A stretch of 64,000 nucleotides of DNA from Micromonospora inyonensis (GTDB lineage Bacteria; Actinomycetota; Actinomycetes; Mycobacteriales; Micromonosporaceae), in NCBI RefSeq assembly GCF_900091415.1, contig NZ_FMHU01000001.1:2728001-2792000 (forward strand), read 5' to 3'. This document shows positions 50,452-61,400 of this stretch, one piece after another. The notes beneath the pieces were generated by a model that had not been told where the DNA came from, did not search any database, and saw only the letters and a program-made list of their open reading frames with translations. The translations under genes were made by a program, and so were the position numbers. How positions within the stretch are numbered: position 1 is the stretch's first letter; each line of letters starts with the position of its first letter.

Positions 50452-52983
50452 GTGATCCCCGATCCGGACCGCCGGGCACCGGACCGGCTCGGCCTCCGGG
50501 ACGCCCCGACCCGGGTCCGCCTGCTCATCGGTGTGCTCCTGCTGGTCGCGCTGACCGCCGCCGTGGCCGGGTTCGCCGTCCCCGCCCGGCTCTCCCCGGA
50601 CGACTCGCTGCCCCCGCTGGCCCGGCTCGGTATCGCCGTCGCGGTGTTCGGCACCGCCCAGCTGGCCCGGATCCGGTTCCGGGCCGTCGCCGGGATGGTC
50701 AGCATCACCTGGGGCGAGGCCGCCCTGATCGTCTCCCTGTACCTGGCCCCGGCCGGCTGGCTCCCGGCGGCCGCGCTGGTCGGCACGACGGTCACCTGGG
50801 GTCTGCTGTCGCTGCTGACCGACCGGCGTTCCATCGTGGACCTCGTCCGGATAGTGGCCACCGTCAGCGCCGCCACCGCCACCGCCGTGGTGGTCACCAC
50901 CGCCCTCGGGCAGCCCTTCCTCGCCCCGCCCACCCCGAGCCTCGCCCTCGCCCTGCTCGCCGGTGCCGCCACGTACCTGCTGGCCAGCGCCGCGCTCGGC
51001 GGCCTCGCCCTCGCCCTGCGGCACGACACCACCGTCGCCCCGCCGCTGCTCGCGGCGCTTCGCGGCAAGCTGCTGATGTTCGTCGGCAACGTCGTGATCG
51101 GACTGCTGGTCATCGCGCTGATCCGCCTCGACCCGCGCTGGCTGCTGCTCCTGCCGCCACCGTGCTGGCTGCTTCAGCAGACCTACCGACACCGGCTGCG
51201 CGCCGAGGACGAACGCCGCACGTGGCGGACGCTCGCCGAGACCACCGGGACGCTCAACCAGCTCGACGAGCGGGGCGTGGCCACGGCTGCGGTCACCGGC
51301 GGACTCACCCTCTTCCGGGCCGAACTGGTCGACGTGCACGTGGCCAGGGACGACGGCCGGTGGCGACGGTACCGGGGGGACGTCGGCGGCCGGGTGACCG
51401 AGCGGGACGCTGCCGCGCCGGAACCCACGTCGGCCACCTGGCACGAGCTGGCCCGTACCCTCGCCGTCGGCGCGACCCGCGTCGGTGAGCTGCGGATCCG
51501 CCTCGCCGGTTCGACCGGACCGACCGACTCCGAACAGGACGCCTTCACCGCCTTCGGCGACGCGCTGGCAGCCGCGCTGCACGACGCGGCGACCCACCGG
51601 GAGTTGCGTCGGATCACCGCGCGGTCGTCGTACGACGCCGTGCACGATCCGCTCACCGGACTGGTCAACCGGGCCGCCCTGCTCTCCCGGGGCGACGAGG
51701 CGTTGCGGCAGCTCGAGCACGGCCACCCGGTGGCGTTGCTGCTGCTGGACGTCAACCACTTCAAGGAGGTCAACGACACGCTCGGCCACGGTGCCGGCGA
51801 CCACCTGCTCCAACTGACCGCGAACCGGCTGGGTTCCCTGATCCGCCCCGGTGACCTGCTCGGTCGGCTCGGCGGCGACGAGTTCGCGCTGCTGACGACC
51901 GCCCTACCGGTGGTGGACCACGGCAGCGCCCCGATGACGTACGCGCTGCGCCGGGCCCGGGAGATCGTGGAGCGGCTCGCCGCGCCGGCCGAGGTGGCCG
52001 GGGTGCGGATGTCGACCGAGGTGTCGGTCGGGGTGGTGGTGGCCGGCGCCGGCACCGCCGACCTGGCCGAGCTGCTGCGCCGGGCCGACATCGCCATGTA
52101 CCAGGCGAAGAAGGGCGGCGGAAGCGTCGCCCCGTACGACAGCTCCCGGGACGACGCCAGCACCGACCAGTTGACCCTGCTGGCCGAACTGCGCGAGGCG
52201 CTGGCCGTCGACGACCAGCTCCACCTCGCCCTGCAACCGGCGGTCGACCTGGCCACCGGCGCGCCGACCGGAGTGGAGGCGCTGGTCCGCTGGCTGCACC
52301 CGCGCCGGGGTCTGCTCACCCCCGCCGACTTCATCGGCCCGGTCGAGCACAGTGAACAGCTCGGTGCCTTCACCCGGTACGTGTTGGACAAGGCGCTGGC
52401 CATCGCCGCCGACTGGGCCCGGGACGGGTTGGACGTGCCGATCTCGGTGAACCTCTCCGCGCGTAGCCTGCTCGATCCCCGCCTGCCCGCCGAGATCGCC
52501 GAGGCGCTGCGCCGGCACGACGTGCCACCGCGCCGGCTCGTCCTGGAGATCACCGAGACGGTGGTGATGAGCGAGCTGGAGGTGATCGACGAGGTGCTCG
52601 CCGCGCTGCGCGGGATGGGCGTGCAGATCGCCGTGGACGACTTCGGCACCGGTTTCTCGTCGCTGACCTTTCTGACCCGGGTACCGGTCGACGAGCTGAA
52701 GGTCGACCGCTCCTTCGTGATCCGGATGGCCGACTCACCGGAGGCGGCGGCGATCGTCCGGACCACCGTCGGGCTCGCCCACGAGCTGGGGCTGCGGGTG
52801 GTCGCCGAGGGGGTGGAGACCGCGGAGCAGCGGCTCGCCCTGGCCGAGCTGGGTTGCACCGCAGCCCAGGGCTACCACTTCTTCAAGCCGATGCCCGCCG
52901 ACAAGATCTCCACGGTGCTCGGCTCGCTGCTGGACCAGGCCACCGCGAACGTCTTCCCGCTCCGCGCCGACGGGGCCTCCTGA
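50452..52983 (+). CDS. GGDEF-EAL cyclic-di-GMP enzyme with membrane sensor
   Basis: An 843-residue protein. Seven or so spans in residues 20-245 form the sensor part, then a GAF-like linker, a diguanylate cyclase domain with intact GGDEF (residues 474-478) and the inhibitory RxxD site (RPGD) five residues before it, then an EAL phosphodiesterase domain with GVEALVRW (EAL 609-611), DDFGTGFSS, ELKVDRSF and VVAEGVET. Both domains look active, so the net effect on c-di-GMP must depend on signal. GTG start. The 229-bp gap before it has GC-rich dyads and no gene. Confidence 0.93.
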   Translation: MIPDPDRRAPDRLGLRDAPTRVRLLIGVLLLVALTAAVAGFAVPARLSPDDSLPPLARLGIAVAVFGTAQLARIRFRAVAGMVSITWGEAALIVSLYLAPAGWLPAAALVGTTVTWGLLSLLTDRRSIVDLVRIVATVSAATATAVVVTTALGQPFLAPPTPSLALALLAGAATYLLASAALGGLALALRHDTTVAPPLLAALRGKLLMFVGNVVIGLLVIALIRLDPRWLLLLPPPCWLLQQTYRHRLRAEDERRTWRTLAETTGTLNQLDERGVATAAVTGGLTLFRAELVDVHVARDDGRWRRYRGDVGGRVTERDAAAPEPTSATWHELARTLAVGATRVGELRIRLAGSTGPTDSEQDAFTAFGDALAAALHDAATHRELRRITARSSYDAVHDPLTGLVNRAALLSRGDEALRQLEHGHPVALLLLDVNHFKEVNDTLGHGAGDHLLQLTANRLGSLIRPGDLLGRLGGDEFALLTTALPVVDHGSAPMTYALRRAREIVERLAAPAEVAGVRMSTEVSVGVVVAGAGTADLAELLRRADIAMYQAKKGGGSVAPYDSSRDDASTDQLTLLAELREALAVDDQLHLALQPAVDLATGAPTGVEALVRWLHPRRGLLTPADFIGPVEHSEQLGAFTRYVLDKALAIAADWARDGLDVPISVNLSARSLLDPRLPAEIAEALRRHDVPPRRLVLEITETVVMSELEVIDEVLAALRGMGVQIAVDDFGTGFSSLTFLTRVPVDELKVDRSFVIRMADSPEAAAIVRTTVGLAHELGLRVVAEGVETAEQRLALAELGCTAAQGYHFFKPMPADKISTVLGSLLDQATANVFPLRADGAS

Positions 52984-53067
52984 GAGGTTTCCCCGCGTCT
53001 CGTCGTCGCGCCAGCAGGTGCGGCTGCGGCGTGCCCCACCGCTGACGCGATGACGAACCGCTCCGGT

Positions 53068-54099
53068 TCAGCCCCGGTCGAGGACGTCGTCGACGACTTC
53101 GGGAATGGCGGCCCAGTCGGCGGAGGCGACGCTGGCGTGCCGCGCGGCCAGCTCGGCCACTCGGGCGCGGGCGGCGACCGGGTCGGTGTCGCCCACAGCG
53201 GGCGGGACGTTCTGCGCGTCGGTCATCACCAGCAGGTAGTGGTTGTTGTCGTACCAGGAGGTGTCGATCCCGCCGGTGCCGTACGCGGCGGCGTCCCCGT
53301 CGAAGATCACGAACCAGGGGCGCAGGGTGGCGTCGGCGTACCGGACGCGGGGGTCGCCGGCCTGGGCCTTGTGCACGGCCGGGAACGCCTGGGCACTGGC
53401 CAGGGTGCCGGCGGCGGCCAGCGCGTTGAGGTGGCGGGCGTATTCGACGTCGGTCCACAGGCTGTCGGTCGGGTTGCCCTGCTCGACCGTGCCGGGGATC
53501 AGGTGGACGATCACCCGGCCGGCGAGCTGCTGCCGGGTCGGCCAGGCGTCGGCTCGGGCGGCGGCGTCCAGCGAGGCGTGTCCGCCGCGCAGCTCGGCGG
53601 GGCGGTAGACCCGGCTGCCCAGCCGGGCGGCGAGCACCGCGTCGAGCTGCACCGGCCCCTGCCCGGTACGGCTGCTGAACCCGGTCTTCAGTTCCAGTTT
53701 GAGGTGCAGCGGGCCGGTGTCCGGGTGGGCGGCCAGCCAGAGCTGGATGTTGTCCAGGCAGTGTTCGAGGTTCTTGTTCCGGGTGCCGGTGTAGAGCTGG
53801 TCGGCGCTGGTCGCGGCGACGCAGTTGTTGTCGTTGCCGAGCGGGTTGGAGTGGCTGACCCGCCACTGCCGGGTGATGATGTCCGGCCAGACGTCCAGCT
53901 CGATCATGCCAGGCCGGGCGTCGAGCGCCTGGGCGAGGTAGGGGTACGTGTCCCGCTCGTACGCGTTGTGGGTGTCGACCGTGGTGGCGGCCGAGACCCG
54001 GGTGGTCGGGTCGACCGCCTGGGCGGGGGAGCCGGTGACGAGCAGCGTCGCGACCAGGGCGACGGGCGTGAGCACCGACCGGGGGCGGGATCCGCGCAT
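53068..54099 (-). CDS. Secreted PI-PLC-like phosphodiesterase
   Basis: A 343-residue protein with a signal peptide (VLTPVALVATLLVTGSPAQA). The mature enzyme has the TIM-barrel phosphodiesterase look of Ca-dependent phosphoinositide phospholipase C: VDTHNAYERDTY with the catalytic His, MIELDVWP and LHLKLELKTG with the metal-binding acids, then KAQAGDPRVRYADATLRPWF. ATG 54099 follows AGGAGG at 6 bases. Such secreted enzymes act on inositol phospholipids or related glycerophosphodiesters. Convergent with the c-di-GMP gene. Confidence 0.83.
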   Translation of the reverse strand: MRGSRPRSVLTPVALVATLLVTGSPAQAVDPTTRVSAATTVDTHNAYERDTYPYLAQALDARPGMIELDVWPDIITRQWRVSHSNPLGNDNNCVAATSADQLYTGTRNKNLEHCLDNIQLWLAAHPDTGPLHLKLELKTGFSSRTGQGPVQLDAVLAARLGSRVYRPAELRGGHASLDAAARADAWPTRQQLAGRVIVHLIPGTVEQGNPTDSLWTDVEYARHLNALAAAGTLASAQAFPAVHKAQAGDPRVRYADATLRPWFVIFDGDAAAYGTGGIDTSWYDNNHYLLVMTDAQNVPPAVGDTDPVAARARVAELAARHASVASADWAAIPEVVDDVLDRG

Positions 54100-54422
54100 G
54101 CGTGCCTCCTGGGGGAGACCGGCGACAGTCGCCGGGCATGCACTGATGAAAGTCGATGAATGCGTCCCAGGGGAAGCCCCCGGACCACCCCGACCCGCTG
54201 CGAGCCGCCCCCGGCACCACCCCGGCCGTTCCGCGCCCACTCCGAGCCGCCCTGTTCCAACCGGTCCGACCCGCTCTCTCGGCCCACTCCGGGGTGCGGG
54301 ATGTCGGGGCGTCAGCCGTCGAGCTACGCCCACGTGCCGAAAATCCGGGGTCGCCGTCCCAGGTGGGGCGTTCCTCCGAGGACGGGGACGTCGGGATGCC
54401 GGTCGCTGGTTATGGTCGTGCG
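54100..54422. other. Divergent intergenic region
   Basis: A 323-bp gap between the PI-PLC gene (leftward) and the YyaL gene (rightward). Apart from the AGGAGG of the former I see no dyad, RNA or credible ORF. Promoters for both genes are expected here. Confidence 0.4.
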
Positions 54423-56474
<2,052 letters not shown>

Positions 56475-56536
56475 CCCGCCCGCGCACCAGTGCCGCACCC
56501 GGCATGAGGTCGTGCTGCCCCGCACCCGGTCGAGGT

Positions 56537-56591
56537 GGTAGGAGGGGCCCCCTGTTACCGCTTTTTGTGTAGGAGGGGACCCCTGCAAACC
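56537..56591. repeat. Palindromic intergenic repeat, copy 2
   Basis: Left arm GGTAGGAGGGGCCCC, right arm GGGGACCCCTGCAAACC, imperfectly paired, with the conserved centre CCCCTGTTACCGCTTTTTG. It lies between two genes on the same strand, so a role only as a terminator between convergent genes does not cover it. Confidence 0.8.
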
Positions 56592-56646
56592 CCGACCGGC
56601 GGCGACTGCCGGCACCTCGGACCGCCCGGATAGGCTGGGTGCCGCT

Positions 56647-57807
56647 ATGGACTCCCGTACCGGTCTCCCCGTTGTCGGCATGGTGGGCGGTGGCCAGCTG
56701 GCCCGGATGACCCACCAGGCCGCGATCGCCCTCGGCCAGTCACTGCGCGTGCTCGCCCTCGCCCCCGACGACGGCGCGGCCCTGGTCGCCGCCGACGTGC
56801 AGTACGGCGATCACACCGACCTGGCGGCGCTGCGCACCTTCGCCAAGGGCTGCGACGTGGTCACCTTCGACCACGAGCACGTGCCCACCGGGCACATCCG
56901 CGCCCTGGCCGACGAGGGGGTGACGCTCTACCCGCCGGCCGACGCGCTGGTCCACGCCCAGGACAAGCAGGTCATGCGGGAGAAGCTCACCGCGCGGGGC
57001 GCCCCGGTCCCGGCCTGGCGACCGGTCACCATCCCGGACGACCTGGTCGAATTCGGCACCGGCACCGGCTGGCCGGTGGTCCTCAAGGCGGCCCGCGGCG
57101 GGTACGACGGCCGGGGCGTCTGGCTGGTCGACGACGCCGGGCACGCCGCCGAGCTGGCCGGCACCCTGCTCGCCGCCGGCACCCCGCTGATCGTCGAGGA
57201 GCGCGTACGGCTGCGCCGCGAGCTGGCCGTGCAGGTGGCCCGCTCGCCGTTCGGGCAGGTGGCCGTCTATCCGGTGGTGGAGACGGTGCAACGCGACGGC
57301 ATCTGCGTCGAGGTGCTGGCCCCCGCGCCCGACCTGCCGGAGGAGCTGGCGATCGCCGCGGGCCAGCTCGCCATCGACCTGGCCACCGCGCTCGGCGTGG
57401 TCGGTCTTCTCGCCGTGGAACTCTTCGAGACCCCGACCGGGCTGGTGGTCAACGAGCTGGCGATGCGGCCGCACAACTCCGGGCACTGGACCATCGAGGG
57501 CGCCCGGACCTCGCAGTTCGAGCAGCACCTGCGGGCGGTCCTCGACTACCCGATGGGGGACACCTCGCTCACCGCGCCGGTCGTGGTGATGGCGAACGTG
57601 CTCGGCGGCGAGCCCGGTGGCATGGGGATCGACGAGCGGCTGCACCACCTCCTCGCCGCCGATCCGGGCGCGAAGGTGCACCTCTACGGCAAGCAGGTCC
57701 GACCGGGCCGGAAGATCGGGCACGTAACGGTACTCGGTGACGACCTCGACGACGTACGGGCGAGGGCCGCGCGGGCCGCCCGTTGGTTGCGCGAGGGCCA
57801 CCAGTGA
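56647..57807 (+). CDS. purK: 5-(carboxyamino)imidazole ribonucleotide synthase
   Basis: A 386-residue ATP-grasp enzyme of purine synthesis: it carboxylates AIR with bicarbonate and [15 protein letters not shown] at the N-terminus, [29 protein letters not shown] and [17 protein letters not shown] are all family marks. ATG 56647. Followed by purE, its partner in the next step. Confidence 0.94.
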   Translation: MDSRTGLPVVGMVGGGQLARMTHQAAIALGQSLRVLALAPDDGAALVAADVQYGDHTDLAALRTFAKGCDVVTFDHEHVPTGHIRALADEGVTLYPPADALVHAQDKQVMREKLTARGAPVPAWRPVTIPDDLVEFGTGTGWPVVLKAARGGYDGRGVWLVDDAGHAAELAGTLLAAGTPLIVEERVRLRRELAVQVARSPFGQVAVYPVVETVQRDGICVEVLAPAPDLPEELAIAAGQLAIDLATALGVVGLLAVELFETPTGLVVNELAMRPHNSGHWTIEGARTSQFEQHLRAVLDYPMGDTSLTAPVVVMANVLGGEPGGMGIDERLHHLLAADPGAKVHLYGKQVRPGRKIGHVTVLGDDLDDVRARAARAARWLREGHQ

Positions 57808-57860
57808 CCGCGCGGGGCGAGTTCGTCGGCCCCGCTCCCGCGAACGAAGGGAAGGCCAAC

Positions 57861-58352
57861 GTGAGCACCGTCGGGCTGATCATGGGCAGCGACTCGGACT
57901 GGCCGACCATGCGGGCCGCCGCCGAGGCGCTCGACGAGTTCGGCGTGGCGCACGAGGTGGGCGTGGTCTCCGCGCACCGGACCCCGGTCAAGATGATCGA
58001 TTACGCCCGCTCCGCCGTCGACCGAGGGCTGAAGGTGATCATCGCCGGGGCCGGTGGTGCCGCCCACCTGCCGGGCATGGTCGCCTCCGCCACCCCGCTG
58101 CCGGTGATCGGCGTGCCGGTGCCGTTGAAGCACCTGGACGGGATGGACTCTCTGCTCTCCATCGTGCAGATGCCGGCCGGCGTGCCGGTGGCCACCGTGT
58201 CCATCGGCGGTGCGCGCAACGCCGGCCTGCTCGCCGTGCGTATCCTCGCCGCCGCCGATCCGGTCCTGCGGGAGCGGATGACGGCGTACCAGGCCGGGCT
58301 GGAGCAGTTGGTCGCCGAGAAGGAAGCCGCGCTCCGCGCCTCGCTGGGCTGA
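57861..58352 (+). CDS. purE: N5-CAIR mutase
   Basis: A 163-residue enzyme that moves the carboxylate from N5 to C4 of [27 protein letters not shown] and [13 protein letters not shown] are the class I PurE signatures. GTG 57861 has GAAGGGAAGG upstream; a GTG at 57804 overlapping the purK stop would add 19 poorly conserved residues. In operon with purK. Confidence 0.94.
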   Translation: MSTVGLIMGSDSDWPTMRAAAEALDEFGVAHEVGVVSAHRTPVKMIDYARSAVDRGLKVIIAGAGGAAHLPGMVASATPLPVIGVPVPLKHLDGMDSLLSIVQMPAGVPVATVSIGGARNAGLLAVRILAAADPVLRERMTAYQAGLEQLVAEKEAALRASLG

Positions 58353-58402
58353 GCACACCCCGGTCACGGTGCCCACCGGACCTCGTCTGCTCTTCGACAC
58401 GT

Positions 58403-58456
58403 GGTTGCAGGGGTCCCCTGCTCCGCAATAAGCGGTAACAGGGGACCCCTGCTGCC
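58403..58456. repeat. Palindromic intergenic repeat, copy 3 (inverted)
   Basis: Arms GGTTGCAGGGGTCCCC and GGGGACCCCTGCTGCC pair at 14 of 16 positions. On the minus strand the centre reads CCCCTGTTACCGCTTATTG, matching copies 1 and 2. It lies between convergent genes purE and the giant membrane protein. Confidence 0.85.
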
Positions 58457-58497
58457 ACCCCAGCCGGGGGTGGGGAGGCAGAGGCGGCGCGGGCGGG

Positions 58498-61400
58498 TCA
58501 GCGCATGCCGCGTAGGGCGGTCTGGAGACGGTCCTGGGCGCGGCGGCGTCGCTCGTTGCTCGCGCCGAGCACGAGCAGCACCAGGCCGACCAGGAGCAGC
58601 ACCAGCCACGGCCCGAGGCTGAACAGCGCGTGCAGGGCGGCGATGCCGGTGACCACCGCGCCGACGATCACCGGGGCCTGCTGCTGGGTCATCGAACCCC
58701 AGACCAGCACGGCCACCGCGCCGAGCAGCAGGAGCACCTGCCGGAGCATGCTGGAGTCGGTGGCCAGCACCATCGCCAGGGTCGGCACGAACGCGGCGAC
58801 CAGCGCCGGCCCGTACGCCACCCAGCTGCTCAGATCCGGTCGCTCCCGCAGCTCCATCATCCCGACCAGCAGGGCGAGCGCCGCGAACGGCAGGGTGTAC
58901 GCCTCGGGCAGCGCCACGTCGGCGACCCGCATCAGGATCCACCAGGCGACGATCTCGCAGCCCACCACCGACCAGAACAGGATGCGTCGTTCGGTCGGGC
59001 GGCGACCGGGCCGGGTGGCGGCCACCCCGAGCACCGCGCCCCAGCCGGCGAGCAGGGCGGCGATGTGCCGTGGCGAGTCGAAGGCGAGGGCCAGCGCGAT
59101 CAGCGCGGCAGCGTAGCCGCTCCACTCCACGGTGGCCGCCTCGCGGTGCGCCTCAGGCCGGCGCAGCCGGGGCAGGCGGGCGGCGAACACCTGGAGGGCG
59201 GCACCGACCGCCAGCACCCCGAACGCCGACCAGACCGGAGCCAGCCCGGCGACCAGGCCGATGGTGAGCACCAGCAGCTGGGCCATCAGGGAAGCGAACA
59301 GCCAGCCGAGGATGCGGGCCCGCTCGGTGCTGCCGAACAGCGCCGCGACCGTACCGACCGCGACCGCCCCGGCGAGGGTGAAGACGGTGAGGTCGCGGGT
59401 GGCGAGGCTGCCGGCCAGCCCCGCCCCGCCACCGGCGAGCCCGATGCCGAAGGTCAGCGCCCGGGTCCAGCGCAGCGACCGGGCCCGCTCGACCAGGGGC
59501 GGCGGCGGGGTCAGCGCCAGCCCGAGCATCGCCAGGGTGAACACCGCCAGCGCGGCCAGGGTGGTCTGCGGCCAGCCCAGGCCGAACGCGACCGGCGTGA
59601 TGAGTACGGTGACCGCCAGGCCGGGCAGCACCACCGGGACCGCCCGGAAGTACTGTCCGCCGCTGAACGCGGTCGCGCCGAGCGCCGTGCAGATGGTGAG
59701 CAGCAGGGCGGTCAGCACGTGGGTCGGGTCGGCCGCCGCAGCCGGCGGGGTGAACAGCTGCGGTGGTGGCCCGTCCCAGACCTGCGACAGCGTCCCGTAC
59801 GGCTCGACCAGGGCGACCACCAGGGCCGGCGCGATCGACGCCACGGCCAGCGCGACCGGCAGGGCGGCGGCGGCCAGCGCGCCGGCCGCCGGGCTGACCC
59901 GCCAGCGCCGGTCGGCGAGGCGGTCCGGCATCCGGCGCAGCGCCCCGTCGACCAGCACCGCCCAGCGTCCGACCGGCTGGGCCGAGGTGGCCGGTGGCAC
60001 CGTGGCGGCCCGGGCCAGTTCGGCGAGGACCCCGAGCAGGGCCGCCGCCGCCGCGAAGACCCCGGCCGGCAGGCCGGTGGGGATCGCGGCGAGCGCACTG
60101 ACCGTGGCCCCGGCGGCGATGCCGAAGCTCGCGTACGGCAGGTACTGCGGCACCCGCCGCCGGAGGGCGGCCACCGCGGCCAGGCCGATGCTGGACGCGG
60201 CCAGCGCTGCGGTGAGCAGCACCTCGGGGCCGTGTCCGGCCTCGGCGGCCAGGGCGGCGACCACACCGGGGAGGGCGAGCAGGGCCGCCGCCGTGCCGAG
60301 GCCGCCGATGGTGGCCAGGTGCGGCGGCATGCCGGTGGTCTCGATCCGCTCGACCTGCCGGGCGGCGAACGTCCGGGCCAGCGCGGCGACCGTCGCCCCG
60401 ACCAGCACCACGATGCTCAGCGCCAGTGCGGTGGTCCAGGGCCGGACCAGCCCCGCGCCCACCCCGTGCAGCGCCACCAGCGCGGCCACGGTGGCCCGGG
60501 AGAGCGCGGCCCGGGGATCGGCCGCCGCGACGGCGGCCATCCCGAAGACGGTGGCGACCGTGCCGCCGACCAGCACCGGCGACCACCAGGGCAGGTCGAA
60601 CGCGGCGGCCGCGCTGATGGTGGCCAGCACCGCCGCAGCGCCGGAGACGTCGTGCTTCCATGGTTCGGGCAGAAGGATCGCGGCGGCGACGCCGAGCAGG
60701 ACCAGCGCCACCGGAGCCTGCGTGGTGGCGCCGCCGGTGGGTGCGGCCGGCCAACCGGTCAGGTCACCGGCCCAGATCGGCCCGGGTACCGCGATCACCC
60801 CGAACCCGCCCCGCAGTGCCATCCAACCGGCCAGCGCGGCGACGATCGCCCCGGCCACCGCCATGCCCAGGACCGGCCCCCGCCGCCACTCGTCCGGCAG
60901 TGTCCGGGCGGCGACCGCGACCAGCAGCACCAGCGCCGCCGCGACCACCAGTTGCGCACCGGGGGCGAGCACCGCCGCGATCCGCAGCAGGGTCGCGACG
61001 AGCGCGGCGGTGGCCGCCGCCGCAGCGAAGTCGGAGCCGTCGAGGGCGAGGTCGGCCCGGCCCCGGGCGTCGATGGCCGGCGCGAGGAAGAGCAGCAGCG
61101 CGGCGGTGAGCAGCAGCGCCGCGACCCAGGCGTCGGCGGAGGTGGTGCCGGGGGCGACGAAGGCCGCCCCCGCGACGATCACCGCGCCCAGCCCGGCGCC
61201 CACCGCCAGCGGCGGGCTGATCTCCCGCTGCGACACCTGGACGATCGCCGAGTAGCCGAGCGTGACGCAGACGGCCAGGAAACTGGAGGCGAGGATCGGG
61301 ACGGTGACCTCCCGCAGGGCGGCCGGGGTGAGCACCGGCCCGGCGGGGGTCAGCGCGGCGACGAAGGCGGCCACCGCCCCGGGCAGGGCGAACGCCGCGC